Positions 5,825 through 16,742 of a DNA stretch of 40,190 nucleotides are shown one piece after another. Source of the stretch: Arthrobacter sp. Bi83 (GTDB taxonomy: Bacteria; Actinomycetota; Actinomycetes; Actinomycetales; Micrococcaceae); NCBI RefSeq assembly GCF_918698095.1, contig NZ_CAKKLY010000047.1, forward strand, positions 1 to 40,190. The letters run 5' to 3'. A program made the translations under genes and the position numbers. Within the stretch, counting starts at the first letter, position 1, and each line of letters starts with the position of its first letter. Below the pieces are notes generated by a model that saw only the letters and a program-made list of their open reading frames with translations, did no database searches and was not told where the DNA came from.

Positions 5825-8383
5825 TCAGGAATTCAGTGCTGTGGCCAGGTACGGCGCCGTCCGGCTGTCGGGTGAAAGCGCGACGGCGGCTGCCGTACCG
5901 GCGGCGACAATCTCACCGCCGGCGTCACCGCCCGACGGTCCCAGATCGATGACCCAGTCCGCGGCGGCCACGACATCCATCTCGTGTTCTACGACGACCA
6001 CCGTGTTGCCGGCATCCACCAGGCGGTGCAGCTGCGTCATGAGAAGCTGGACGTCCGCCGGGTGCAGGCCGGTGGTGGGTTCATCCAGCAGGTACAGCGT
6101 GTGGCCACGGCGGGCTCGCTGCAGCTCGGTGGCGAGCTTGATGCGCTGGGCTTCGCCGCCGGAGAGCTCAGTGGCGGGCTGGCCCAGCCTGAGGTATCCC
6201 AGACCCACGTCCCGCAAGGTCTGCAGGCTGCGCGCGGCCGCCGGAACGTCGTCCAGGAATTCTGCTGCCGCATTGACGGTCATGCCCAGGACTTCCGCCA
6301 CATTCTTGCCGCGGTAGGTGACTTCCAGGGTTTCCGGGTTGTAGCGCGAGCCATGGCATTCCGGGCATGGACCGTAGCTGCCGGGCAGGAACAGCAGCTC
6401 CACGGCCACGAAACCCTCACCCTGGCAGGTCTCGCAGCGGCCGCCCACCACGTTGAAAGAGAAGCGTCCTGCGCCGAAACCCCGGGACCTGGCCTCGTCC
6501 GTGGCGGCGAATTCCTTGCGGACGGCGTCGAAGAGCCCGGTGTAGGTGGCGAGGTTGGAGCGCGGGGTCCGGCCGATCGGTTTCTGGTCCACCGTCACCA
6601 GCCGGTCCACTCGGTCCAGACCGGACACGGGCCCGACTGACAAAGGTGCTGTGACCTCGCCGGCGTCCTCCGGTTCCTCCTCCAACGCTGCCCTGTCTGC
6701 GGGCCCGGCCCCGGAATCGGAATGCAGCCGGGCGCCGACCACTTCCGCGAGCACCTGGCTGACCAGCGTCGACTTGCCGGAGCCGGAGACGCCGGTCACC
6801 GCAGTCAGGACGCCCAGCGGGAAGTTTGCATCAAGCTCGCGCAGGTTGTGGCGGCTGATGTCCCGCAGCTCAAGCCAGCCGTCGGGTTCACGGCGAGTGC
6901 CACCGTCGGCCGCTGACCTGGCGGAACCGTCCGGAAAGAGGAACGCCCGGGTGACGGACTCCTCCACGTCGGCCAGGCCGGCCACAGGACCGCTGTAGAG
7001 CACCTCGCCGCCGCCTTCTCCGGCGTGCGGCCCCACGTCCACGAGCCAGTCAGCACGGCGCACCACGTCCATGTTGTGCTCCACCACGAACACTGAGTTG
7101 CCGGACGACTTGAGCTGGTCGAGCACCGCCAGCAACGGTTCGGCGTCGGCGGGGTGCAGCCCGGCGGATGGCTCATCGAGCACGTAGATCACGCCGAACA
7201 GCCCGGAGCGCAGTTGGGTGGCGATGCGGAGCCGCTGCATTTCGCCGGGGGAGAGCGTGGGGGTGGAGCGTCCCAGTGCCAGATAGCCCAGGCCAAGCTC
7301 CAGCAGCACGTTGACCCGCTGCAGGAGATCCCGCGTGATGGCGACAGCCACCTCGTTTCCTTCGCCCGAGCTCTGCTGCCGTGATGCGGTGACCGAATCG
7401 GTGAGCTCCGCGGTAGGACGGATGATCTCTGCCAGTTCGGCCATGGGAACGGCGTTCAGTCCGGCGATGGTGTGTCCGGCGAAGGTCACCGCCAACGCCT
7501 CTGGTGTCAGTCCGGTGCCGCCGCAGCGGGGACACGGCCCGGTTTCCATGTACGCCAGGACACGCTCGCGCATGGTGTTGCTCTTGGAGTCGGCGAGGGT
7601 GTGCAGGACGTAGCTCTTCGCGCTCCAGAAGCGGCCCTTGTACGGTTTGGCCACGCGGTCGCGCTGGGGCGTCACCTCTACCACCGGCTGTTCGTCGGTG
7701 AAGAGAATCCAGTCGCGCTGCTTCTTGGGGAGCTTCCGCCATGGAGTGTCCACGTCATAGCCGAGGTGGGTGAGGATGTCGCGCAGGTTCTTGCCCTGCC
7801 ACGCGCCCGGCCAGGCGGCGATGGCGCCGTCCCGGATGCTGAGCGAGGTGTCGGGAACCAGGGACGCTTCGCTGACGGTGTGCGCGATGCCCAGGCCGTG
7901 GCACTCGGGGCAGGCGCCGGCGGCGGTGTTGGGGGAGAAGGCATCCGAGTCCAATTGCGCCGCACCAGCCGGATACGTCCCGGCCCGCGAAAACAGCATG
8001 CGGAGCGAGTTCGACAACGTGGTGACAGTGCCCACCGTTGACCGGCTGCTGGGCGTGCCGCGGCGCTGTTGAAGCGCGACGGCGGGAGGCAGCCCGGTGA
8101 TCATCTCCACTTTCGGGTTGTGCCCCTGCTGGATGAGGCGCCGGGCGTAGGGCGCCACGGATTCGAAGTAGCGGCGCTGGGCCTCGGCGTAGATGGTGCC
8201 GAACGCCAGCGAGGATTTACCCGAGCCGGAGACGCCTGTGAAGGCGACGATCGCGTCGCGCGGGACATCCACGTCCACGTTGCGAAGGTTGTTTTCGCGG
8301 GCTCCGCGCACCCGGACAAAGCCGTCTGCTGTGTGGTCAGGCGCCAGGTCCGGCAGATGATCAGCATACTTTTCACTTCGCAT
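5825..8383 (-). CDS. UvrA paralogue (excinuclease ABC subunit UvrA-like ATPase, drug-resistance type)
   Basis: About 852 residues from the ATG at 8383 (MRSEKYADHLPDL). The reading frame stays open to 8800 but that stretch is antisense to the deaminase gene. Two ABC ATPase halves are visible. The first has Walker A GVSGSGKSSLAFG (~48-60), zinc-binding CPECHGLG and CPRCGGTG, the altered signature LSPGEMQRLRIATQL and Walker B YVLDEPSAGLHPAD. The second has GVSGSGKSTLVSQV (~528), CETCQGEG/CPECHGS, LSGGEAQRIKLATEL and YLLDEPTTGLHPAD. It is about 100 residues shorter than canonical UvrA and starts with VRGARENNLRNVDVDVPRD. UvrA2/DrrC-type paralogues of this size are linked to resistance against DNA-intercalating drugs. 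Canonical UvrA would be elsewhere in the genome. It is divergent from the deaminase gene with only 48 bp between starts. Confidence 0.88.
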   Translation of the reverse strand: MRSEKYADHLPDLAPDHTADGFVRVRGARENNLRNVDVDVPRDAIVAFTGVSGSGKSSLAFGTIYAEAQRRYFESVAPYARRLIQQGHNPKVEMITGLPPAVALQQRRGTPSSRSTVGTVTTLSNSLRMLFSRAGTYPAGAAQLDSDAFSPNTAAGACPECHGLGIAHTVSEASLVPDTSLSIRDGAIAAWPGAWQGKNLRDILTHLGYDVDTPWRKLPKKQRDWILFTDEQPVVEVTPQRDRVAKPYKGRFWSAKSYVLHTLADSKSNTMRERVLAYMETGPCPRCGGTGLTPEALAVTFAGHTIAGLNAVPMAELAEIIRPTAELTDSVTASRQQSSGEGNEVAVAITRDLLQRVNVLLELGLGYLALGRSTPTLSPGEMQRLRIATQLRSGLFGVIYVLDEPSAGLHPADAEPLLAVLDQLKSSGNSVFVVEHNMDVVRRADWLVDVGPHAGEGGGEVLYSGPVAGLADVEESVTRAFLFPDGSARSAADGGTRREPDGWLELRDISRHNLRELDANFPLGVLTAVTGVSGSGKSTLVSQVLAEVVGARLHSDSGAGPADRAALEEEPEDAGEVTAPLSVGPVSGLDRVDRLVTVDQKPIGRTPRSNLATYTGLFDAVRKEFAATDEARSRGFGAGRFSFNVVGGRCETCQGEGFVAVELLFLPGSYGPCPECHGSRYNPETLEVTYRGKNVAEVLGMTVNAAAEFLDDVPAAARSLQTLRDVGLGYLRLGQPATELSGGEAQRIKLATELQRARRGHTLYLLDEPTTGLHPADVQLLMTQLHRLVDAGNTVVVVEHEMDVVAAADWVIDLGPSGGDAGGEIVAAGTAAAVALSPDSRTAPYLATALNS

Positions 8384-8431
8384 CTGTTCGACTCTAGCGG
8401 TGATGGCAGATCCGGGGACTATTCTGGCGGA

Positions 8432-9484
8432 GTGAACACTTACGACGCCGCCACCGAACCGACCGATCAAGCCCCGATTCTGGACGGAACGGAGGGCCCG
8501 GCGGCCCCGCCGCTCACGCCGTTGGCCGAACTGCACCTGCATATCGAGGGAACGCTGGAACCCGAACTGATCTTCGCACTGGCCGAACGCAACGGCATCG
8601 AGCTGCCGTATGCGGACCTGGACGAGCTGCGGGCGCGGTACGAATTCACGGACCTGCAGTCCTTCCTGGACCTGTACTACGCCAACATGGCGGTGCTGCG
8701 GACCGAGGAGGACTTCGCTGACATGACCCGCGCCTACCTTGGCCGGGCCGCGGCTGCGGGAGTGCGTCATGCGGAGATCATGCTGGACCCGCAGGCCCAT
8801 CTGTCCCGCGGCGTTTCATTGGAGACCTGCGTCAACGGTGTGGCCTCAGTGCTCGCCACGTCGCAGGAGGAGTTTGGGATGTCCACCCTGCTGATCGCCG
8901 CCTTCCTGCGGGACCTGTCTGAAGAGTCCGCGCTGGAGGTTCTTGAAGCATTGATCGCGATGAACGCGCCGATTACGGGCATCGGCCTGGATTCTGCGGA
9001 AGTCGGCAATCCGCCATCCAAGTTCGAGCGGCTGTTTGCCCGGGCCGGCGAAGCAGGCCTGCGGAAGATCGCGCACGCAGGCGAGGAGGGACCGCCGTCG
9101 TACATTATTGAGGCGCTGGACGTGCTGGGGGTGGATCGGATCGACCATGGCATCCGGTGCATGGAGGACCCCGACCTGGTGGAGCGGCTGGTGGCCGACC
9201 GCGTGCCGCTGACCGTCTGCCCGCTGTCGAACGTGCGGTTGCGGGCGGTGGACATGCTGGCTGACCATCCCCTTCCGGCGATGCTGGCGGCCGGACTGAA
9301 CGTGAGCGTGAACTCGGATGATCCGGCGTATTTCGGCGGCTATGTGGACGATAACTTCGCCCAGCTGGAATCGGTCATGGGGCTGTCCGAATTCGACCGC
9401 GTCCGGCTTGCCGCGAACTCCATCGGGTCCTCGTTCGCCAGCGACGAGCGTAAGGCGGAGCTGCTGGCTGAACTGTCAGGCTGA
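8432..9484 (+). CDS. Adenine deaminase of the adenosine deaminase superfamily
   Basis: A 350-residue protein from the GTG at 8432, the first start after the divergent promoter gap. The metal site begins with AELHLHIEGTLEPEL (His35, His37). The third His is in KIAHAGEEGPPSYI with the catalytic Glu, and DRIDHGIRC supplies the next His. The metal-binding Asp pair is in NSDDPAYFGGY. HIEGTLEPE and SDDPAYFGGY mark the adenine deaminase branch; true adenosine deaminases usually have a TDDP motif followed by different residues. The enzyme converts adenine to hypoxanthine plus ammonia in purine salvage. It is divergently arranged with the UvrA paralogue and overlaps the 3' end of the next convergent gene by 9 bp. 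Specificity for adenine is inferred from motifs. Confidence 0.85.
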   Translation: MNTYDAATEPTDQAPILDGTEGPAAPPLTPLAELHLHIEGTLEPELIFALAERNGIELPYADLDELRARYEFTDLQSFLDLYYANMAVLRTEEDFADMTRAYLGRAAAAGVRHAEIMLDPQAHLSRGVSLETCVNGVASVLATSQEEFGMSTLLIAAFLRDLSEESALEVLEALIAMNAPITGIGLDSAEVGNPPSKFERLFARAGEAGLRKIAHAGEEGPPSYIIEALDVLGVDRIDHGIRCMEDPDLVERLVADRVPLTVCPLSNVRLRAVDMLADHPLPAMLAAGLNVSVNSDDPAYFGGYVDDNFAQLESVMGLSEFDRVRLAANSIGSSFASDERKAELLAELSG

Positions 9485-10081
9485 GGCCGGCTGGCGCGGG
9501 GAGGAACCGCGCAGAATCCACCATCCCAGGGCGGCCATGGTGAGTCCGATGGGGATTCCGTACGGCGGAAGGCCCGCGTTGTAGCCCAGGACGCCGGCCA
9601 CGACAAACGCCACGCCCGCCCACGCCGGGAACATCCGTGACCGCCAGCCGGTGATGCCGAAGACTATCCAGCCGAGTGCAAACAGGACATAGCTGGAGAG
9701 GCCGCCGACAGCCAGCATTCCGGATCCGCCCGCGAGGATCGCGCCCGGTGCAACGTCGGCGATCCAGGGGCCGGCGAACCCGTCGAACCACATGTTTCCG
9801 GCCATGTCCAGGGTGCCAACGAGCGCGAAACAGAAGCCGACGGCGCCGAGGCCGCCGGTACGTCCGGCGGAGCGGAAGTAGACCGATACGAGGGCGAGGA
9901 CGAGGCCGATGAAGACCGCCCAGTACAGTGCGTTGGTCACCACGAACGGCGTCTGGCGCATCATCTCGATCCGGTCCAGGCTCCGGTCGGCGGCGAGCAG
10001 GCGGGCGACGTCCACAGCGGCGAATGCGAGTCCGGCCACCAGGGCGATCGGCCCGGCGGCTGAGGCGAGCGGTGAGGACAT
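9476..10081 (-). CDS. Hypothetical integral membrane protein
   Basis: A 201-residue protein with about six hydrophobic helices: GPIALVAGLAFAAVDVARLL, FVVTNALYWAVFIGLVLALV, GLGAVGFCFALVGTLDMAG, GGLSSYVLFALGWIVFGIT, WAGVAFVVAGVLGYNAG and IPIGLTMAALGWWIL. A strong Shine-Dalgarno (AAGGAGGAAAG) precedes the ATG. It starts 25 bp after the CPBP protease gene on the same strand, so the two probably form an operon. Its 3' end overlaps the convergent adenine deaminase by 9 bp. I do not recognise a named family. Confidence 0.8.
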   Translation of the reverse strand: MSSPLASAAGPIALVAGLAFAAVDVARLLAADRSLDRIEMMRQTPFVVTNALYWAVFIGLVLALVSVYFRSAGRTGGLGAVGFCFALVGTLDMAGNMWFDGFAGPWIADVAPGAILAGGSGMLAVGGLSSYVLFALGWIVFGITGWRSRMFPAWAGVAFVVAGVLGYNAGLPPYGIPIGLTMAALGWWILRGSSPRQPASA

Positions 10082-10106
10082 CTTTCCTCCTTGGTTTCTG
10101 GAGCCC

Positions 10107-10928
10107 TTACATCGGGCGCATCTTGAGGGAGAAGCGCCCGACGGCGGTGGCTGAGCGGGGTGCCTTGCGCCAGGCTTTGCGGTCGAGCAGCAGGGTGGCC
10201 AGGACCGCGGCGAGCACCACGGCGAAATAGATCAGTTCAGCGCGGCCGCCGGCTGCGCCGGTGAAGCCGAAGGAACCGACCGTGAAGGTGCCCTGGCTGT
10301 TGTGGAACAGGAAGGTCAGCAAAACGCTTCCGCCCGTGCGGTTGAAGAGCCATACGTACAGGAAGGTGATGACGAACGTCGTCGGCAGTCCGATCAGGCT
10401 TAGGCCGTTGAAAAGGATGAGCGGCAGGTGCCAGATGGCGACAAGGACGCCGAGGATCGCCGCCGACTGCAGCGGCGGACGGGCGGCCTGCAGGAGGGGA
10501 AGGGCGTAGCCGCGGAAGCCCGGTTCTTCACCCAGGGGGCCGTCCAACGGGTTGACGAGACGCACGGCAAAGGCCATCAGCAGCCCGTTCCAGGTTAGGT
10601 CCGCGAGGCCTGGGGCGGATGCGCCGAGAGCGATGTTGATGAAGCCGGTGACCAGCACCAGCAGCGCGGGAAGCAGAAGCGCGACGGCGTACCAGACCCA
10701 GCCCACGCGCCACCGCACGAGCCGCCGGCCCCAGGCCCGGAAGCCGGGCCGGCCCTCGGCCAGGGCGATCACAATGACGGCCGCCAAGAGCGGGCCGACG
10801 GGCAGGAACTCCATCCGCGGCATCAGCCCTGCCGCGTAGAGAGGCCACGATGCCCAGGCAATTGCGTAGGCCAGAATGAAGAAGGCCACAAGCCTGTGAC
10901 GTCTTAGCCAGGTGTTGGAACGACGCAC
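10107..10928 (-). CDS. CPBP family intramembrane metalloprotease (Abi/Rce1-like)
   Basis: A 273-residue multi-pass membrane protein. The CPBP motif is clear: GPLGEEPGFRGYALPLLQ contains the EExxxR signature (Glu-Glu...Arg), followed by the second motif with His in AIWHLPLILFNG and a third His/Asn motif in LTFLFHNSQGTF. About seven or eight hydrophobic helices are visible, beginning with VAFFILAYAIAWASWPLYAAG. These are Rce1-like proteases; in bacteria some act in bacteriocin self-immunity or maturation, but most have no known substrate. It is the first gene of a pair with the 201-residue membrane protein. The leader up to YdeP on the other strand is 243 bp and divergent. Confidence 0.88.
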   Translation of the reverse strand: MRRSNTWLRRHRLVAFFILAYAIAWASWPLYAAGLMPRMEFLPVGPLLAAVIVIALAEGRPGFRAWGRRLVRWRVGWVWYAVALLLPALLVLVTGFINIALGASAPGLADLTWNGLLMAFAVRLVNPLDGPLGEEPGFRGYALPLLQAARPPLQSAAILGVLVAIWHLPLILFNGLSLIGLPTTFVITFLYVWLFNRTGGSVLLTFLFHNSQGTFTVGSFGFTGAAGGRAELIYFAVVLAAVLATLLLDRKAWRKAPRSATAVGRFSLKMRPM

Positions 10929-11171
10929 GGCGGCTCCAAACGGTCAATGCGTAGTGCCCCAATTGTCCTCCCGATCCGCTCCAGGGCGCCAGAGAAGGAT
11001 GGGCGGCTTCCCGGGCCACGCCGGCGAGAGAGCACTGTCCCAACTTCCAGGCCAAATGCTTGCAGCCCCTTCCCATTCCTGCTAGTCCTGTGACTGGGGT
11101 AACACAATGTGTAGTGCCCGGGCCCTAAGCAGCAGGACCCAGACGATGCAGCGAGTCAAGGAGAGTGCAGC

Positions 11172-13469
<2,298 letters not shown>

Positions 13470-13542
13470 CGGGCGCAGCCTGAGTCGCCGGGGCAGGGGT
13501 CTCGGGGCCACGGCGTCACGGGGACACGGGGACCTCCCGCGC

Positions 13543-13564
13543 GTGCGCTGGCGGGCCGGCGCAC
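13543..13564. terminator. Possible terminator hairpin between convergent ydeP-like and DUF6457 genes
   Basis: GTGCGCTGGC and GCCGGCGCAC form an almost perfect 22-bp palindrome with one wobble pair and a minimal loop. It lies between convergent stop codons. There is no T run. Confidence 0.35.
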
Positions 13565-13584
13565 CTGCGTGGTACCGCTAACGG

Positions 13585-13929
13585 TCATTGAGCGGTGCTG
13601 GACCAGCCCTTGCTGTCCGGGCCGCCGTCGGCTCCGTGCTCGCACAGCTGCAGCACCACCTGCGCAGCGGACTCCACGGCCTCCGTTGGCGTGGTCTTTC
13701 CGTGCTGGGCTGCAAGGCCGGCCGCGTAGCCCACGAGCAGGGCGCTGACGGGCCCGGCGGAACCGTTGACAGCCTGCGCCGATTCGTCGGCGAGCCGGCG
13801 GACCAGCCCGTGGTCAACCTTGAGGTCCAGGATCTGCAGGGCCTGGGTGAGCCGTCGGCTCCACTGGTCGAGGACCTGATCTTCGCTTGTATCGCCAGTG
13901 CCGCTGGTGCCCTCGGTGCTGCCGGTCAT
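13585..13929 (-). CDS. DUF6457 domain protein
   Basis: A 114-residue acidic helical protein. The core DQWSRRLTQALQILDLKVDH then LVRRLADESAQAVN, GPVSALLVGYAAGLAAQHG and ESAAQVVLQLCEHGA matches DUF6457, a short domain also found fused to or beside molybdenum cofactor guanylyltransferase (MobA) in actinobacteria. The N-terminal ~17 residues are Gly/Ser/Thr-rich and the C-terminus is a disordered tail. AAAGGGAA precedes the ATG. It lies 30 bp downstream of the aldo/keto reductase on the same strand and converges with the YdeP-type molybdoenzyme. A role in molybdenum cofactor handling is inferred from these contexts only. Confidence 0.8.
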   Translation of the reverse strand: MTGSTEGTSGTGDTSEDQVLDQWSRRLTQALQILDLKVDHGLVRRLADESAQAVNGSAGPVSALLVGYAAGLAAQHGKTTPTEAVESAAQVVLQLCEHGADGGPDSKGWSSTAQ

Positions 13930-13959
13930 GGGATTCCCTTTCGGTGCTGCGGGGTCGGT

Positions 13960-14934
13960 TTAGGTGTCGATCGTGTTCATGTGCGGATAGCGCGCGCCAG
14001 CCGCGGCTCCCGCCGGGGCCAGTTCATCGAGGCGCGCCAGGTCCTCTGCGGAAAGCTCGACGGCGGTCGCCCCCAGGTTTTCGTTAAGCCGGTCCCGCTT
14101 CTTGGTGCCGGGAATGGGCACGATGTGTTCGCCCTGCGCAAGGAGCCACGCGAGCGCCAGCTGTGCGGGCGAGCACTGCTTCTCATCCGCAAGGTCCTTC
14201 ACCCGGTCCACGAGCTCCAGGTTGCGGGTGAAGTTTTCGCCCTGGAACCGGGGCGAGTGGCGACGGAAGTCATCCGGTGCGAAGTCGTCAGGGCTCCGCA
14301 GCTGGCCGGTCAGGAAGCCCCGGCCCAACGGGCTGTAGGGGACGAATCCAATGCCGAGTTCCTCGAGCACGGGGAAGACCTTCGTTTCGGGTTCGCGCTC
14401 CCACAGGGAGTATTCGGTCTGCAGGGCCGTGATGGGGTGGACCGCGTGGCCCCGGCGGATGGTCTCGGCGCTGGCCTCGGACAGGCCCAGGTGCCGGACC
14501 TTGCCGGCCTCGACGAGCTCGGCCATGGCCCCCACGGTGTCCTCGATCGGTACCGTCTTGTCCACCCGATGCTGGTAGTAGAGGTCGATGTGGTCCACGC
14601 CGAGGCGCTGCAGGCTCGCATCGCAGGCGGACCGGACGTAGTCGGGCCGCCCATTGATGCCCACCCACGAACCGTCCTGGCGGCGTTCGTTACCGAACTT
14701 GGTGGCAAGGACCACGTCCGAGCGGCGGCCCGCGATCGCCGTGCCCACGAGCATCTCGTTCGTGAATGGCCCGTACATGTCAGCTGTATCAAGGAGGGTG
14801 CCGCCGGCATCGAGGAAAGTGCGGATCGTGGCAATGGACTCATTTTCATCGCCGGTGCCGTAGAACTCGCTCATCCCCATGCAGCCAAGGCCGAGGGCGG
14901 AAACGGTCAGGGAACCAAGGGTGCGGGATTCCAT
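13960..14934 (-). CDS. Aldo/keto reductase
   Basis: A 324-residue NADPH-type aldo/keto reductase with the full (beta/alpha)8 barrel length. The start MESRTLGSLTVSALGLGCMG is family-typical and GAGGAG precedes it at good spacing. The catalytic tetrad is present: Asp49 and Tyr54 in LLDTADMYG, Lys in VVLATKFG and His in YYQHRVD. The cofactor phosphate-binding loop is near IPGTKKRDRLNENLGA. It resembles the AKR11/AKR13 group that acts on aldehydes and small ketones; the substrate is unknown. It is probably transcribed with the DUF6457 gene 30 bp downstream. The 289-bp gap upstream to the SDR shows only a short direct repeat (GGACCAGCG twice near 15184-15205). Confidence 0.92.
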   Translation of the reverse strand: MESRTLGSLTVSALGLGCMGMSEFYGTGDENESIATIRTFLDAGGTLLDTADMYGPFTNEMLVGTAIAGRRSDVVLATKFGNERRQDGSWVGINGRPDYVRSACDASLQRLGVDHIDLYYQHRVDKTVPIEDTVGAMAELVEAGKVRHLGLSEASAETIRRGHAVHPITALQTEYSLWEREPETKVFPVLEELGIGFVPYSPLGRGFLTGQLRSPDDFAPDDFRRHSPRFQGENFTRNLELVDRVKDLADEKQCSPAQLALAWLLAQGEHIVPIPGTKKRDRLNENLGATAVELSAEDLARLDELAPAGAAAGARYPHMNTIDT

Positions 14935-15223
14935 CCGGCTCTCCTCATCAGGTATTTGCGGCGGAGTGGCTCAGGGGTGTGCAGACCGCCACTATAAGCA
15001 CCTTGCTTTCGGGGCCACAATGGCCGGAACGGTTCCCTGGGCGGCATTCTTGCCCCACTTCAGCCGGGCTGTGCCGCCGGCGGGCCTGTGTTTCCGGGGC
15101 ATATTCCGGGCCTGACGGCGGCATGGTTCCGTAAAGCGGTGCAGTAATGCACCGGACCGTCCCGTCTGGGTGAGACGCGGGTTGGACCAGCGGTTTGGAC
15201 CAGCGCGGTACTCGTCGGAACGG

Positions 15224-16117
15224 CTAGGGCGTCGGGCTTCCGCCGTTGACGTTCAGCGTTTCGCCTACGACGTAGCTCGACTCCGCCGATGCAAGGAACA
15301 CGTACGCAGGGGCAAGTTCCGCGGGCTGGCCTGCCCGTCCCAGCGGGGTGTCCTTGCCGAACTCGGGGAGGGCTTCCTTGGGCTGGCCGCTGCTGACCTG
15401 AAGCGGTGTCCAGATGGGGCCGGGAGCTACCGCGTTGACCCGGATTCCCTTTGGCGCCAGCTGTTGGGCGAGGCCCTTGGTGAAGTTGTTGATGCTGGCC
15501 TTTGTGGTTGCGTAGTCCACCAGGGTGGGCGAGGGGTTGTAGGCCTGGATCGACGTCGTGTTGATGATGGTGGAGCCCGCCGGAAGATGCGGTACCGCTG
15601 CTTTGGTGAGCCAGAACATGGCGTAGACGTTGGTCTTCAGCGTGTGGTCGAACTGTTCGTCGGTGATGTCGGCGATGTCCGCCTGTGCCACCTGCTTGCC
15701 GGCGTTGTTCACGAGGAGGTCCAGTCCGCCAAGCTCGCGGAGCGCAGTGTCCACCAGCTCGCGGCACGTGTTCGCGTCCTTAAGGTCGCCGGGAACCTTC
15801 ACGGCCTTTCGCCCGGCCTTTTCGATCAGGTTGGCGATCTTCGCGGCGTCCTCTTCCTCTTCAGGAAGGTAGGAGAGGACGACGTCGGCACCCTCGCGCG
15901 CGAACGCAATCGCCGTGGCAGCGCCGATGCCGGAGTCGGCGCCCGTGACAATCGCCTTGCGCCCTTCGAGGCGGCCCGTCCCGCGGTAGGTGTCCTCACC
16001 CAGATCGGCCTTGGGTTCCAGCTTTGCGTCCAGGCCGGGCTCGGGCTGGTGCTGCTTCGGCGGCTCGATGTGCTCGTAAGCCGTGACGGGATTTTTGAAC
16101 GTGTACTGATCGGTCAT
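15224..16117 (-). CDS. SDR family oxidoreductase (GsfB/YhxC-like, stress-associated type)
   Basis: A 297-residue protein from the ATG at 16117 (MTDQYTFKNPVTAYEHIEPP), chosen because AGGAGGAG lies 6 nt upstream; an in-frame ATG at 16147 adds ten unlikely residues. The long N-terminal extension before the Rossmann fold (~50 residues, Pro/Gln-rich) is characteristic of the YhdF/YhxC/GsfB group. The NAD(P) motif is IVTGADSGIGAATA, then LLVNNAGKQ, catalytic Ser in NTTSIQAYNP and Tyr-x3-Lys in VDYATTKAS. GETLNVNGGSPTP is the usual C-terminus. Such SDRs are commonly induced in general stress. A perfect 12-bp palindrome lies 72 bp upstream of the start. Confidence 0.9.
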   Translation of the reverse strand: MTDQYTFKNPVTAYEHIEPPKQHQPEPGLDAKLEPKADLGEDTYRGTGRLEGRKAIVTGADSGIGAATAIAFAREGADVVLSYLPEEEEDAAKIANLIEKAGRKAVKVPGDLKDANTCRELVDTALRELGGLDLLVNNAGKQVAQADIADITDEQFDHTLKTNVYAMFWLTKAAVPHLPAGSTIINTTSIQAYNPSPTLVDYATTKASINNFTKGLAQQLAPKGIRVNAVAPGPIWTPLQVSSGQPKEALPEFGKDTPLGRAGQPAELAPAYVFLASAESSYVVGETLNVNGGSPTP

Positions 16118-16189
16118 GGTGCTCCTCCTGATGGCGGGGTTGAACACGGACAGGTTCGCAAGTGGTTGAACAAGCTCCCAGCAGAATGC

Positions 16190-16201
16190 TAAGCATGCTT
16201 A
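16190..16201. promoter_or_regulatory. Palindrome TAAGCATGCTTA upstream of the SDR gene
   Basis: A perfect 12-bp palindrome centred about 78 bp upstream of the SDR start. A near copy, TAAGCCTACTTT, lies upstream of the small acidic protein gene at 17071-17082. It may be an operator or part of a promoter. Only the symmetry and the repetition are visible. Confidence 0.4.
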
Positions 16202-16384
16202 CGTTCAAGCCTAGCGAACGGTCTGCCGCGTGGCCAGCACGATCGGTGCCTGGGGGTCCCGCGCAGTGCTGGGTGCTGTGCGGTCAGGCCCTTTCGCGGA
16301 CGGGCCAGCCTCACTGGGCTGGCAATTCCAGGCCTGCTGAGCCGGCTGGTATTGGCGAGCCGCATGATGTGAGGAGTGCAAGCG

Positions 16385-16645
16385 ATGGACAATCAGGACA
16401 TTCTGCAGCGGATCCAGTCGCTGGTTGACGAAGAGCACCGACTGCGCGAGGTGGGGGAGGGGCACGCGTCGGACGGCGCCAGCCCGGAGCCGGAGGATCG
16501 GCTGGCCCGGCTGCGGCAGGTGGAGGAGGCCCTGGATCAATGCTGGGATCTGCTGCGGCAGCGCCGGGCCAAGGCGAAGGCCGGGGAGGATCCTGACGAG
16601 GCCGACGTGCGGCCCGCCAGCGAAGTCGAGGGCTACCGGCAGTAG
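16385..16645 (+). CDS. DUF2630 family protein
   Basis: An 86-residue helical, charged protein from ATG 16385; GAGGAG sits 8 nt upstream, and an in-frame GTG at 16376 is less likely. The sequence MDNQDILQRIQSLVDEEHRL, then LARLRQVEEALDQCWDLLRQ and DEADVRPASEVEGYRQ, is the DUF2630 pattern (N-terminal Q-x-I-x2-LV-DEEH and a C-terminal VExYxQ). The fold is probably a short helical hairpin. The function is unknown. It converges with the acidic protein gene, with 84 bp between stops occupied by a 16-nt tandem repeat. Confidence 0.85.
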   Translation: MDNQDILQRIQSLVDEEHRLREVGEGHASDGASPEPEDRLARLRQVEEALDQCWDLLRQRRAKAKAGEDPDEADVRPASEVEGYRQ

Positions 16646-16694
16646 GCCCGGACTCCCGTCCTGGCCGCCGCAATCCGGCGTGCCGACGTCGGGA

Positions 16695-16742
16695 GCTTTA
16701 CTGCTTCAGTGCTCTATTGCTTCGGCGCTTTACTGCTCAGCT
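16695..16742. repeat. Three-unit 16-nt tandem repeat
   Basis: Three consecutive 16-nt units follow the pattern GCTYTAYTGCTTCRGY, at 16695-16710, 16711-16726 and 16727-16742 (the last degenerate at its end). The repeat overlaps the stop codon of the minus-strand acidic protein gene. Each unit differs from the first by a few positions. Confidence 0.6.

Noticed and set aside
8384..8800. N-terminal extension of the UvrA paralogue by 139 residues
   Set aside because: The extension is antisense to the well-supported adenine deaminase gene and has no UvrA similarity; ATG 8383 gives the family-typical start.
13588..14997. A 469-codon plus-strand frame over the DUF6457 and aldo/keto reductase genes
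   Set aside because: It spans two genes and their spacer, has no recognisable motif, and the opposite strand encodes complete catalytic residues.
15170..16192. A 340-codon plus-strand frame over the SDR gene
   Set aside because: It is an antisense shadow; the minus strand has the full SDR signature and a strong Shine-Dalgarno.
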